A stretch of 64,000 nt of DNA, from positions 2,170,001 to 2,234,000 of the forward strand of contig NZ_CP113918.1 of assembly GCF_029395495.1 (NCBI RefSeq). Reading direction: 5' to 3'. Below, piece by piece: positions 45,144 to 54,173 of the stretch. This DNA is from Bifidobacterium sp. ESL0769. Its GTDB lineage: Bacteria > Actinomycetota > Actinomycetes > Actinomycetales > Bifidobacteriaceae. The position numbers were made by a program, and so were the translations under genes. The first letter of the stretch is position 1; the number at the start of each line of letters is the position of its first letter. The notes beneath the pieces are model-generated. The model saw only the letters and a list, made by a program, of their open reading frames with translations, ran no database searches and had not been told where the DNA came from.

Positions 45144-48005
45144 ATGCGTACACCGTTGAAGGCAACCATCGCAATCTTGGCCGCCGCAGCCATGTTATCC
45201 ATTCCGACACTCTCCAACGCTGACGACATTCAGCGCTCGCACCCAGAAAACACTCAAAGCCAGATACTTACCACGCCATCAACGCCGGACACAAAGCCAG
45301 AAAACTCGGCCCAGCCTCAGACGCCGACCACATCCGCCACCTCGAATGACGGCAGCAAGTCCCCCACGTCTTCTGCGCCAAAGCCGGCCACGCCCCAATC
45401 GCAGGCGACCCACTCCGCCGCGCGAACACCGCAACTGCCCTCGGCACAAGATCTCTGCGACACCACCGTCAGAAGCCTAGGACCCAACGTCACCGGGCAA
45501 CTGACCAACATCGTCGGCGGCTGCCAGCTCAACATCAGCGCAGGCAACGGCGGCGGCACCCTAGACAGCAGGCTGTTCCGCGCTTTCCCGGGTCTAGATA
45601 CCACCGTCACCAAAATCGCTTTCATCGGCCCCAACACCACGATGCTTCCCGCGAACTGCAGCAATCTGTTTTCCCATCTACCCATCCTAGAGAGCCTCGA
45701 CCTCAGCGATTTCGCCGATACCAGCGGTGTCACCGACATGAGCAACATGTTCTACCAATGCACCAAGCTGACCAACCTCAACCTTGGCAGCAAATTCGAC
45801 ACCGGCAACGTCACCAACATGGATTACATGTTCAGAGAATTACTCGTGCTGCCAAACCTCGACCTCGGCAGCAAATTCGACACCGGCAACGTCGGCATCA
45901 ACAGATCCAATAGCATGTCGGGCATGTTTTACGACTGCAAAAAGTTGAAAAGCCTCGACCTAGGCAACAAATTCAACACCCAACGGGTTATGCAGATGGA
46001 CGTCATGTTCAAAAACTGTTATGAGCTGAAAAGCCTCAATCTCGGCAACAAATTCAACACCAGTTGGTGCACCGGCATGGCGGAAATGTTCTCCAACTGC
46101 CGCAAGCTGGAAAGCCTGAATCTCGGTAGCATGTTCTATACCACCTGGGTCTCGCAGATGTTCAACATGTTCCGCAACTGCTCCAGCCTGACCAGCCTCA
46201 ACCTCGGAGACCATTTCAACACCAGTAACGCCCAAGCCGTGTACGGGATGTTCGACGGCTGCAAAAGCCTGACCAACCTGAATCTTGGCGACCATTTCGA
46301 CACTTCGGGCATAGACGATTATTTTGGCACCTGGGCGATGTTCAAAGACTGCTCCAGCCTGACCAGCCTCGACCTCGGCAGCAAATTCGAAATCGGCCAA
46401 CTCGGCACCTACAGCTGGTTCAACGTGCCCAATCATTACGGCACGGCCGAGATGTTCGCCGGAGACACCAACCTGACCGACCTCAACCTCGGCGACCATT
46501 TCGAAACCAGCCACGACCCCAACATGGCAATGATGTTTAAAGACTGCTCCAGCCTCACCCATCTGGACCTTGGTGGCAAGTTCAACACCAGTAGCGCTCT
46601 GAGCATGGAGGAAATGTTCGCCGGAGACACCAACCTGACCGACCTCGACCTCAGCGGATTCAACACCAGCATGGTCAACGGGGATAGTCCCGTTAAGACC
46701 CAACTTCCGCTCGATAACTTTGATGAAGATTATGAGATAACAAGCCCCATCATTACTTACGATATGGAAGGCATGTTCGCCGGAGACGCCAAGCTGACCG
46801 ACCTCGACCTCAGCGGCTTCGACACCAACCACGTCCCCGGCATGGCAAACATGTTCAAGGATTGCTCCAGCCTCACCCATCTGGACCTTGGCGGCAAGTT
46901 CAACACCAGTGCGGTCACCGATATGAGCGACATATTAAGCGGCTGCGACGAGCTGAAGCAACTTGAAATCGGAAAAGACACAAAGCTCGCGTCCACCGCC
47001 GAGCTGCCAGTGGCGAATTGGGTGCAGCTCGAGGTGCCCGGCACAGACTCGGCCCACGTCAACAAGGCTGGCGTTGCCCATTACACGCCGGCCAGCTTGG
47101 AAACCCGGACAAACAGCCCGGACACCACAAGGGTGGGCACCTACGTGCGTATCGCCAACCCCAACAAGCTCACACTCGAGCCGGCCACCACGCTGCCGCA
47201 CGGCACCAGCGTCACCAACAATACGCCTATCATCCAGTACTCCGAAGTGGCCAAGGGCACCGATGTACCCGTCCGTGACTACGACGGTGACAAGCTCGCA
47301 GATCCCATTGCCAGCCTTGTCGCCCTCGACGGGACCAGCACGATCCCCGACAATCCGTTCACCATCAACGGCTGTCCTGAAGCCGGCTGCACGTTCAAAA
47401 ACTGGGCCAGGAAGTCCAATGGCACCGGCACCACATATCAGCCCGGAGACCAGATCGACCTGTCCCACGGCAACATCACGCTCTACGCGACCTGGAAAGT
47501 CAACGAGCCCAAACCTTCAAAGCCGTCCACGTCGTCATCCTCCACGCAGAATCACAACAGCACAGCAGCAACCGCACCGGGCCGAGGCGTTGCCACCGAA
47601 ATCGCGCCTGTGATTCCGAATTCCGCATCCCCGGTCACCTTCTCAGCCACCTCGCCGGTCGCAGCACCCATCGTCGGTGCCCTCACCGCCGCCGCGAACC
47701 CCGGAGCCGCTGCAAACCAAGCTGGCCGAGACACCAACAGCACTCCGTCCCAGCGCCCTGCAGCCCCCAAGAAGACCAACCCGAAGTGCGCCACGATAGC
47801 ATGGCACACCGGCGACATCCATCCTGTGACTTACCGGTGCAATTCCGACGAACAGGCTGCATCCTTCGCTCCGGACACGACACGACAAGCTCCGCTCTGG
47901 ATCTTCCTGCTGCTCCTGTTGATAACCTTGTTCGTGTTCTATGCCCTCAGCCGCCGCAATGAATTCGACGTCGTCCGTCACCGCGCCGCGCAAACCGAAC
48001 GGTAG
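45144..48005 (+). CDS. DUF285 repeat surface protein with InlB-type domain, non-LPxTG anchor
   Basis: 953 residues with AGGGGAG upstream. Signal peptide 1-27 (SNA-DD), then a Thr/Pro/Ser-rich stalk to about 105. A small domain with two Cys follows (DLCDTTVRSLGPNVTG...GGCQLNISAGNGGGTLDSRLFRAF), present also in the decayed gene at 49700. DUF285 repeats (SLDLGSKFDTGNVTNMDYMF-type) cover about 180-640. An InlB B-repeat-like module spans about 660-790 (PEAGCTFKNWARKSNGTG...ITLYATWKV). The C-terminus has PKCATIAWHTG, TYRCNSDE, the helix LWIFLLLLLITLFVFYAL and a tail with RRNEFDVVRHRAAQTER, and no LPxTG. Binding to host glycoproteins is the expected role of such proteins; the ligand is unknown. Confidence 0.85.
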   Translation: MRTPLKATIAILAAAAMLSIPTLSNADDIQRSHPENTQSQILTTPSTPDTKPENSAQPQTPTTSATSNDGSKSPTSSAPKPATPQSQATHSAARTPQLPSAQDLCDTTVRSLGPNVTGQLTNIVGGCQLNISAGNGGGTLDSRLFRAFPGLDTTVTKIAFIGPNTTMLPANCSNLFSHLPILESLDLSDFADTSGVTDMSNMFYQCTKLTNLNLGSKFDTGNVTNMDYMFRELLVLPNLDLGSKFDTGNVGINRSNSMSGMFYDCKKLKSLDLGNKFNTQRVMQMDVMFKNCYELKSLNLGNKFNTSWCTGMAEMFSNCRKLESLNLGSMFYTTWVSQMFNMFRNCSSLTSLNLGDHFNTSNAQAVYGMFDGCKSLTNLNLGDHFDTSGIDDYFGTWAMFKDCSSLTSLDLGSKFEIGQLGTYSWFNVPNHYGTAEMFAGDTNLTDLNLGDHFETSHDPNMAMMFKDCSSLTHLDLGGKFNTSSALSMEEMFAGDTNLTDLDLSGFNTSMVNGDSPVKTQLPLDNFDEDYEITSPIITYDMEGMFAGDAKLTDLDLSGFDTNHVPGMANMFKDCSSLTHLDLGGKFNTSAVTDMSDILSGCDELKQLEIGKDTKLASTAELPVANWVQLEVPGTDSAHVNKAGVAHYTPASLETRTNSPDTTRVGTYVRIANPNKLTLEPATTLPHGTSVTNNTPIIQYSEVAKGTDVPVRDYDGDKLADPIASLVALDGTSTIPDNPFTINGCPEAGCTFKNWARKSNGTGTTYQPGDQIDLSHGNITLYATWKVNEPKPSKPSTSSSSTQNHNSTAATAPGRGVATEIAPVIPNSASPVTFSATSPVAAPIVGALTAAANPGAAANQAGRDTNSTPSQRPAAPKKTNPKCATIAWHTGDIHPVTYRCNSDEQAASFAPDTTRQAPLWIFLLLLLITLFVFYALSRRNEFDVVRHRAAQTER

Positions 48006-48027
48006 ACCAATAGCAAGCTGACACACT

Positions 48028-48061
48028 GAAGCCCGTATCGGAGAAACCCGGTTCGGGCTTC
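48028..48061 (+). terminator. Terminator of 45144-48005
   Basis: GAAGCCCG / CGGGCTTC with an 18-nt loop containing a GG/CC pair, then TCGTTTATC. Confidence 0.75.
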
Positions 48062-48218
48062 TCGTTTATCCATTCAATACGCGAAATCAATGTCACAATC
48101 CCTTACAACGAAAGACATGTTAACGCTAACGTAATACCGGCTATACCAATTGTCATATTTTGTATAATAAAAGTGTGACGAAGGCAACAAAGCCTTCGCA
48201 AAGACAAAGGAGTAGACA

Positions 48219-49286
48219 ATGAAAGCTGTTCGCATTTACGGTCAAAATGATGTGCGCGTCGAAGATGTCGCCATTGCCGACCCGAAGCCGGATCAGGTGC
48301 AAATCAAGGTAAAGTTCTGCGGCATCTGCGGCTCCGACCTTCACGCCTATTCGGAAGGCTGGGGTCTGCCCACGCAGCCGCATCCGCTGACCGGCAAGAC
48401 CGTACCAATCACCTTGGGCCATGAGTTCTCCGGCGAGGTCGTCAAAGTCGGCAGCGCCGTGACCGATCTCAAGGTAGGAGACGGCATCGCCGTCGAGCCG
48501 CTGCTCGCCTGCGGCAAGTGCGCCAACTGCCGCGCCGGCAATTACAACTTCTGCGACAACGTGGTGGCCGAAGACGGCGCCGGCAACTTCCTAGGCTTCT
48601 CGGAAGACGGCGGCATGGCCGAGTATGCCAACATCGATGACGTCTTCGCCCACAAGCTGCCCGAAGGCATGGATTACGATCTCGGCGCACTGTGCGAGCC
48701 GGTCTCCGTCTCCTACGAAGGCCTCAAAAAGTGCGATCTGCGCGAAGGCCAGACCGTCGCGGTGATGGGTGCCGGCCCGATCGGCCTGACCACCGCCCTG
48801 CTCGCCCGCATCGCCGGCGCGAACCGCGTCTACATCTCCGACGTCTCCGAAGTGCGTCTGGCCAAGGCCCGCGAGCTCGGCTTCACCGACGTACTCAACC
48901 CCACTAAGCAGGACGTCAACGCAGTCATCCGCGCCGACTACCCCAATGGCGTGGACGTCACTTTCGAGTGCGCCGGCGTGCAGGCCACGTTCGACACCGC
49001 GCTCAAGGTCACGCGTCGCACCGGCAAGATCCAGATCGTCGCGCTGTTCGGCAAGTCCGTCTCCGTCAACTTCACCGACGACGTGATCATGCAGGGCATC
49101 GACATCTACACGACGCTGTGCTATCAGAACAGCTTCGACACTGTGCTCGGCATCATCAACGCCCATCAGGACCAGTTCAAGCCGGTCATCACCAAGAAGG
49201 TCGGCCTCGATGATGCCGTCGAGGGCATCAAGGGTCTGGCCACCGACAAGAGCCAGGTCAAGGTGATGATCTCCCCGGAGCTCTAA
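48219..49286 (+). CDS. Zinc-dependent (R,R)-butanediol dehydrogenase-like, copy 1
   Basis: 355 residues with AAAGGAG before the ATG. Features of the butanediol/polyol dehydrogenase branch of medium-chain dehydrogenases are present: MKAVRIYGQNDVRVEDV, FCGICGSDLHAY (catalytic Cys), PHPLTGKTVPITLGHEFSG, the structural zinc set CGKCANCRAGNYNFC, the NAD fold VMGAGPIGLTTALLARIAGANRVYISDVSEVR, and GVDVTFECAGVQ. Acetoin/2,3-butanediol interconversion, or oxidation of a related vicinal diol, is the family expectation. It is about 85% identical by eye to the gene at 50728, and the downstream hairpins also match, so the two arose by recent segmental duplication. A TATAAT box lies near 48161. Confidence 0.88.
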   Translation: MKAVRIYGQNDVRVEDVAIADPKPDQVQIKVKFCGICGSDLHAYSEGWGLPTQPHPLTGKTVPITLGHEFSGEVVKVGSAVTDLKVGDGIAVEPLLACGKCANCRAGNYNFCDNVVAEDGAGNFLGFSEDGGMAEYANIDDVFAHKLPEGMDYDLGALCEPVSVSYEGLKKCDLREGQTVAVMGAGPIGLTTALLARIAGANRVYISDVSEVRLAKARELGFTDVLNPTKQDVNAVIRADYPNGVDVTFECAGVQATFDTALKVTRRTGKIQIVALFGKSVSVNFTDDVIMQGIDIYTTLCYQNSFDTVLGIINAHQDQFKPVITKKVGLDDAVEGIKGLATDKSQVKVMISPEL

Positions 49287-49300
49287 ACCTTCATCCGGCC

Positions 49301-49373
49301 AAAAGGTCGGTAGATACAAAACCGGAATCGGCAGAAAATAGCCATTCTTGATTTCGTATCTACCGATCTTTTT
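49301..49373 (+). terminator. Long-stem terminator of dehydrogenase copy 1
   Basis: AAAAGGTCGGTAGATAC / GTATCTACCGATCTTTTT encloses about 38 nt that are themselves conserved after copy 2. The T-run is good. Confidence 0.9.
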
Positions 49374-49699
49374 GTTATCCGACGCGCGCCTAACGAAATT
49401 CACGACTTTGCACCAGAGCCGTTCAATTCCCCGGTATCGCCATCCGCCTTTGCGTTGGTTGCTTCGATACGCTCTTTAATTCAGCTGACCTTCCATCGCT
49501 TCTTCATATCCCTTAAATATCGGCCAATAAATTATTACGAACAGTCGTTTTTGAATATTTACCGCTGACCCTCAAGGTGAAACATTTTACAGTCTGCCGC
49601 CCTCCTTAAAACGTTATACAGGTCACTTTTATACGTTGTGTTAACTAATATCAAACGATATTAGATGTTTTTTCGGTCGTTATCGAATCCAACGTTGTA
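49374..49699. other. Upstream region of decayed surface gene
   Basis: About 325 bp without a gene. It includes the palindrome CTAATATC-AAAC-GATATTAG (49645-49664), whose centre TATCAAACGATA is identical to the site at 40038-40049. Confidence 0.55.
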
Positions 49700-50356
49700 A
49701 TACCGATACCAGAACAGACAGAAGAGAGCGGAAAGCACACCGAGGGAAAACCCAGGACGCACCGGTTCACCGTCGCGACGGCCGCAGCCATAGCGGGCAT
49801 CGCGATGCTCGTCCCGACCGTCGGCGCCATCGCCGGCGAGACCACGCCAAGCCAGCAGGACGCCAGCCAGGCCAGCACGCAAGCGCCGGGCCGAAAAGGC
49901 GATCCGGCCACCGGCAAAGCCTCCACCAAAGACGCCACGAAACAGGCCACGAAAACAGAGTCGACCAACCCGGCCAGGCGAAGCCCGCAACCCTCCGCCC
50001 AGAAACTGACTCCCGGCCCGCAAAGCAGCTACACCCCACCACCCAGTCCGTGGGCACGAACGTCACCGGAACACTCTCCAGCGACTGCGAACTCACCGTC
50101 ACCGCAGGGGCTGGAGGTGGTACTCTCGACGAACCCACGTTCCGACCCTTCCCCTGTGTCAACAGCGTCACCAAGATTGTCTTCTCCGGCCCCGAAGGCC
50201 CCATCCAAGCCCGAGCCGAAGCCACAAGCCGCCCCCAAGCAGCAGCTCGCGGCCACCGGCAGCGTCGTGATCCCCATCATCGCGGTGGCGGCGGTCCTCC
50301 TGGTTGCAGGAGTTGCGATCACCATCGTCGTACGCGCCAGGAAGCACAGGGAATAA
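49700..50356 (+). pseudogene. Frameshifted, shortened DUF285-type surface protein with LAATG anchor
   Basis: One frame encodes a signal-peptide-like segment (HRFTVATAAAIAGIAMLVPTVGAIA), a Lys/Thr/Ala/Pro-rich stalk and, at the end, PKQQLAATGSVVIPIIAVAAVLLVAGVAITIVVRARKHRE, a sortase signal nearly identical to that of the gene at 52199. Between them, in another frame (about 50040-50200), lies VGTNVTGTLSSDCELTVTAGAGGGTLDEPTFRPFPCVNSVTKIVFSGPEGP. This aligns with the small two-Cys domain that precedes the DUF285 repeats of the 45144 protein. So two frameshifts and loss of the repeat region have destroyed the gene. No start codon with a ribosome-binding site remains in the first frame. Confidence 0.8.
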
Positions 50357-50378
50357 AAACAGCCACAACTCAACAGAA

Positions 50379-50445
50379 CGCCCCGGCAACAGCAACGCTT
50401 CACACGGCTTCGACCACGTAAAAGCGCAAGCCAATCGCCGGGGCG
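50379..50445 (+). terminator. Hairpin after decayed surface gene
   Basis: CGCCCCGGC / GCCGGGGCG with a long loop; matches in position and style the terminator after 53941 (AAACGCCCCCGTCAG...). Another sign that these two loci are duplicates. Confidence 0.7.
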
Positions 50446-50461
50446 ATTCTGTATATTCGTC

Positions 50462-50503
50462 AAACGTCGTACGTTACGCAATAAACGTCGTAAATTACAC
50501 AAT
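50462..50503 (+). repeat. 21-bp direct repeat
   Basis: AAACGTCGTACGTTACGCAAT and AAACGTCGTAAATTACACAAT in direct tandem, 21 bp apart, in the 371-bp gap before dehydrogenase copy 2. Confidence 0.75.
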
Positions 50504-50660
50504 GTGACAACAATCACGTTTGGTGAACTGCTGTTCGAAAAAGCAAAACAAAAAATCCCAAAACGGCTGAATAGCAACACTTTCGGCCATAAATCATCGT
50601 TGCAAAATCTAACTTTTGTCATTAAATACGACAATTTTTGTGTATCTGTACGTTTATATC

Positions 50661-50680
50661 TTAGGCAAACGTTTTATATA
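50661..50680 (+). promoter_or_regulatory. Candidate LacI-type operator before dehydrogenase copy 2
   Basis: AAACGTTT (50667-50674), a perfect palindrome typical of LacI-family half-site cores, lies within TTAGGCAAACGTTTTATATA; the adjoining TTATATA could serve as -10. Confidence 0.45.
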
Positions 50681-50727
50681 CTGAGCAGAGAGCACAGAGG
50701 CTCTGAAACCTACGAAAGGAATCAACG

Positions 50728-51792
50728 ATGAAAGCTGTTCGCATTTACGGTCAAGGGGACGTTCGCGTCGAAGACATTGCCATCGACGAACCGAAGCCGG
50801 ATCAAGTACAAATCAAGGTGAAGGCCTGCGGCATCTGCGGTTCCGACCTCCACGCCTACACTTCCGGCTGGGGTCTGCCCACCCATCCGCACCCGCTGAC
50901 TGGCAAGATGGTCCCCGTGACCTTCGGCCACGAGTTCTCCGGTGAGGTCGTCAAGGTCGGCAGCGCGGTCACCGATCTCAAGATAGGCGATCCGGTCGCC
51001 GTCGAGCCGCTGTTCGCATGCGGCAAGTGCCCGGCCTGCCGCGAAGGCAACTACAACTTCTGCTACAAGGTCCAGGCCGATGACGGCGCCGGCAACTTCC
51101 TCGGCTTCTCCGACGACGGCGGCATGGCGGAATATGCCAACATCGACGACGTCTTCGCCCACAAGCTCCCCGAAGGTATGGACTATGAGCTTGGCGCGCT
51201 GTGCGAGCCCGTTTCCGTGGTTTATGAAGCCATCAAGCGCTCCGGCCTGCGCGAAGGCAACACCGTCGCCATCATGGGCGCCGGCCCGATCGGCCTGCTG
51301 GCCGCAGTGCTCGCCCGCATCGCCGGCGCGAACGAGGTCTACATCTCCGATGTCGCCGAAGTCCGTCTGGCCAAGGCCCGCGAGCTCGGCTTCACCGACG
51401 TGCTCAACCCCGCCAAGCAGGATGTCAAGGCCGAAATTCAGAAGAAGTGCCCGAATGGCGTCGACATCGCCTTCGAGTGCGCCGGCGTGCAGGCCACCTT
51501 CGACACCGCTCTGAGCGTCACCAAGCGTACCGGCAAGCTGCAGCTCGTCGCGCTTTCCAAGCCGCTGACCGTCAACTTCACCGACGACGTGATCATGCAG
51601 GGCATCGACATCACCACCACCCTGGCCTATGAGAACAGCTTCCCGACCGTGATCGGCATCATCAACGCCCATCAGGATCAGTTCAAGCCGGTCATCACCA
51701 AGCGCGTCGGCCTCGACGACGCCATCGAGGGCGTCAAGGCTCTGGCGAGCGACAAGGAGCAGGTCAAGATCATGATCGAGCCGGGTCTCTAA
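50728..51792 (+). CDS. Zinc-dependent (R,R)-butanediol dehydrogenase-like, copy 2
   Basis: 354 residues with GAAAGGA before the ATG. Same motif set as copy 1 at 48219: ACGICGSDLHAY, CGKCPACREGNYNFC, GAGPIGLLAAVLARIAGANEVYISDVAEVR, DIAFECAGVQ. Differences cluster in a few places (SGLREGNTV, LALSKP, TTLAYENSF) and one residue is missing near 285. All zinc and nucleotide-binding residues are intact, so both copies may be active with perhaps different regulation, as the upstream regions are unrelated. It precedes a surface-protein gene just as copy 1 precedes the decayed one. Confidence 0.88.
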   Translation: MKAVRIYGQGDVRVEDIAIDEPKPDQVQIKVKACGICGSDLHAYTSGWGLPTHPHPLTGKMVPVTFGHEFSGEVVKVGSAVTDLKIGDPVAVEPLFACGKCPACREGNYNFCYKVQADDGAGNFLGFSDDGGMAEYANIDDVFAHKLPEGMDYELGALCEPVSVVYEAIKRSGLREGNTVAIMGAGPIGLLAAVLARIAGANEVYISDVAEVRLAKARELGFTDVLNPAKQDVKAEIQKKCPNGVDIAFECAGVQATFDTALSVTKRTGKLQLVALSKPLTVNFTDDVIMQGIDITTTLAYENSFPTVIGIINAHQDQFKPVITKRVGLDDAIEGVKALASDKEQVKIMIEPGL

Positions 51793-51804
51793 ACCTCATC
51801 CAGC

Positions 51805-51875
51805 AAAAGGTCGATAGATACAAAAACCGGAATCGGCAGAAAAGCCGTTCTTGGTTTCGCATCTATCGACCTTTT
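51805..51875 (+). terminator. Long-stem terminator of dehydrogenase copy 2
   Basis: AAAAGGTCGATAGAT / ATCTATCGACCTTTT with an inner region homologous to that after copy 1; compensatory G-C/A-T changes preserve the stem, showing selection on the structure. Confidence 0.9.
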
Positions 51876-52198
51876 CGTTATCTGCCACGCGACCGCAAAC
51901 CTCATTTTTATCGCGGCCAATTTCCCCCTTCTTCTCACCACGCTTCCACACCCAGATACCGGTACTACGGCAGAGAATCGGCATGGAAAACAGGATTATA
52001 CATTCTTGCTTATTCGTCGTAAATTTTCAACAAAAGATAAAAATTACTCTTTTGAAAGAATTAATTCAGCAAATTTGTATTTCAAGATGATAATTATTAT
52101 CCATCTGTGTTATACTATATGTTGCGCACGCATTTAAAACAATACTTTACGCTTACCAGCGTGCTGTGTAAACGCCCCGAAACGAGAAGAGGAGAGCA
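51876..52198. other. Upstream region of the LAETG surface gene
   Basis: 323 bp, the right half very AT-rich, without a gene. TATACT near 52109 is a probable -10 box. Confidence 0.5.
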
Positions 52199-53941
52199 GT
52201 GAACAAGCATATATCATCATTACGGCACTCTCAAGCAGCTTCAGGCAGGCGCAGCCTGCTGACTTTGGCCGCAGCAGGTCTAGCGGCCTTGGCAATGCTG
52301 GCACCATCGAGCGCACAAGCCATCGAGCCGCGCACCTGCACACCAGGCACCAGCAGCATCGCAAGCTGCTTCCCGGACCCGAACCTCGCGAGCACCGTGG
52401 CACTGAAAGTCGGCAAGAGCACTACCGCCACCTTCACCACAGCCGATCAGAACGCCATCACCAGCCTGACCCACAACTCGCAGTATAACATTTCGACCAA
52501 AATCGACAGTCTTGAAGGAATTCAGAATCTGCCTCACCTGACGGATCTGGACGTGACTGGCAACAACATCGATTCGCTCGCCCCATTGGCAGGCATGACC
52601 CAATTGACCTCGCTGAATATCGACGACAATCTGAACCGCGACCTCACCCCGCTGGCCGGCCTGACCAACCTGACGTATCTGAGTCTGCGCCATAACTCCG
52701 TCACTTCGTTGGCGCCGCTGAGTGGCCACACGGCGCTCACTACACTCATCGTGGACCAAAACCATATCAGCGACCTCACCCCGCTGGCCGGCCTGACCAA
52801 CATCACGGATTTCGAGGCACACAACGAGCAGTTTGACGTAACTCCCGCCCTGCCCAAGAACGCCACCACAGGAACCCTGACCGTTGCCAAAGACCCCGCG
52901 GGGAACTGGATCGAGCCCCATGATTATGAGCCGACTACCGGTCATACGTACAACAGCAGCACTGGCCAAGTCACCTGGACCGGTCTGACCGTTCACACCC
53001 CGAGAATTTCCCTGCTCTTCGACCATGAGATCACCCTCAACGGCAGGAGCTTCATCTATACCGGTTCCAGCACCCAGCTCAAGGACACCGAGAACTGGGA
53101 CGTAACGTTTGACGCCAACGGCGGCTCCTTCACCAGCTCCGGCATTCAATACAACCAGTCGAGGGAAGAAGTCGTGGACGGCAACAAGGCCACCGAACCC
53201 AATCCGATGCCGACCCGCCCCGGATACACGTTCGAAGGTTGGACCTCGGATGCCGCCGGCAACAACGCTTTTGACCTGGACAACACGGCCATCACCGGCA
53301 ACAAGACCCTCTACGCCAAGTGGAAGGTCAACCACTATACGGTGCACTTCGATTCCAACGGTGGCAGCGCAGTGCCGGATCAGAGTGGTCTGACCTACAA
53401 CAGCCACGCCACGAAGCCCACCTCGCCGACCCGTCCGGGTTACGATTTCGAAGGCTGGGAGACGATTGACGGCAGCGGCAACCACGCCGACTTCGACTTC
53501 AATACCTCAATCACCGGCGACACCGTCCTGCACGCCAAGTGGAAGGCACATCAGAACACCGTGCACTTCGACACCGGCGGCGGCAGCACCCTTCCGGACC
53601 AGACCGTGACTTCAGGCAACACCATCGACAACAGCAAGAAGCCCACCAAGCCCGGTCAGCACTTCGACGGCTGGCAGATCGATGACGGCCATGGTCATCT
53701 CGTTGACTTCAACCCCTCAACCCCGATCACCGGCAACATCACCTTGCACGCCAAATGGAGCACCCCGGGTGCCAACGGCGCCAACGGTAATGGCGCCAAC
53801 GCCAACAATGGCAAGAAGGGCGCAGGACAGCTGGCCGAAACCGGCAGCGTCGTAATCCCCATCGCCGTCGCAGCGGCAGTCCTCCTGCTTGCAGGTGCCG
53901 CAATCACCATCGTGGTTCGCAGCAAGAAGCACAACGCATAA
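52199..53941 (+). CDS. LRR and InlB-repeat surface protein with LAETG sorting signal
   Basis: 580 residues from GTG with GAGGAGAG upstream. Signal peptide 1-41 (SAQA). Internalin-type leucine-rich repeats cover about 95-215 (LPHLTDLDVTGNNIDSLAPLAGMTQLTSLNI pattern, 22 residues), then an inter-repeat-like domain to 300. Three InlB B-repeats (Listeria-Bacteroides type; VTFDANGGSF...GYTFEGWTSD...LYAKWKV) fill 300-525. A short Asn/Gly linker leads to GQLAETGSVVIPI, a hydrophobic helix and RSKKHNA. LAxTG signals are used by bifidobacterial sortases. Housekeeping sortase is not in the window. The protein is probably a wall-linked adhesin. It is a paralog of the C-terminus of the decayed gene at 49700. 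Confidence 0.9.
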   Translation: MNKHISSLRHSQAASGRRSLLTLAAAGLAALAMLAPSSAQAIEPRTCTPGTSSIASCFPDPNLASTVALKVGKSTTATFTTADQNAITSLTHNSQYNISTKIDSLEGIQNLPHLTDLDVTGNNIDSLAPLAGMTQLTSLNIDDNLNRDLTPLAGLTNLTYLSLRHNSVTSLAPLSGHTALTTLIVDQNHISDLTPLAGLTNITDFEAHNEQFDVTPALPKNATTGTLTVAKDPAGNWIEPHDYEPTTGHTYNSSTGQVTWTGLTVHTPRISLLFDHEITLNGRSFIYTGSSTQLKDTENWDVTFDANGGSFTSSGIQYNQSREEVVDGNKATEPNPMPTRPGYTFEGWTSDAAGNNAFDLDNTAITGNKTLYAKWKVNHYTVHFDSNGGSAVPDQSGLTYNSHATKPTSPTRPGYDFEGWETIDGSGNHADFDFNTSITGDTVLHAKWKAHQNTVHFDTGGGSTLPDQTVTSGNTIDNSKKPTKPGQHFDGWQIDDGHGHLVDFNPSTPITGNITLHAKWSTPGANGANGNGANANNGKKGAGQLAETGSVVIPIAVAAAVLLLAGAAITIVVRSKKHNA

Positions 53942-53959
53942 AGTAACCGCAAACCCAAC

Positions 53960-54026
53960 GAAACGCCCCCGTCAGCAGCCACGCTTTCCAAACCTGAAAA
54001 GCACGAGCCACTGACGGGGGCGTTTC
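53960..54026 (+). terminator. Terminator of 52199-53941
   Basis: A 16-bp perfect stem, GAAACGCCCCCGTCAG / CTGACGGGGGCGTTTC, with a 35-nt loop; only a short T-rich tail. Confidence 0.8.
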
Positions 54027-54173
54027 GTATATAACGTCATCACGAGTTGCGAAATATAACCTACATCACACTTTGTAAATACATTACGATATTCTTAATC
54101 ATATTGTATTAATTTGTGGCATTGCTGTCGCAAATTTGCATTGGTTTACAGAGAGAACGATGTGAGGGAAACT

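Noticed and set aside
50504..50731. 75-codon open frame before dehydrogenase copy 2
   Set aside because: It lies in the promoter region, has no ribosome-binding site and overlaps the start of the real gene.
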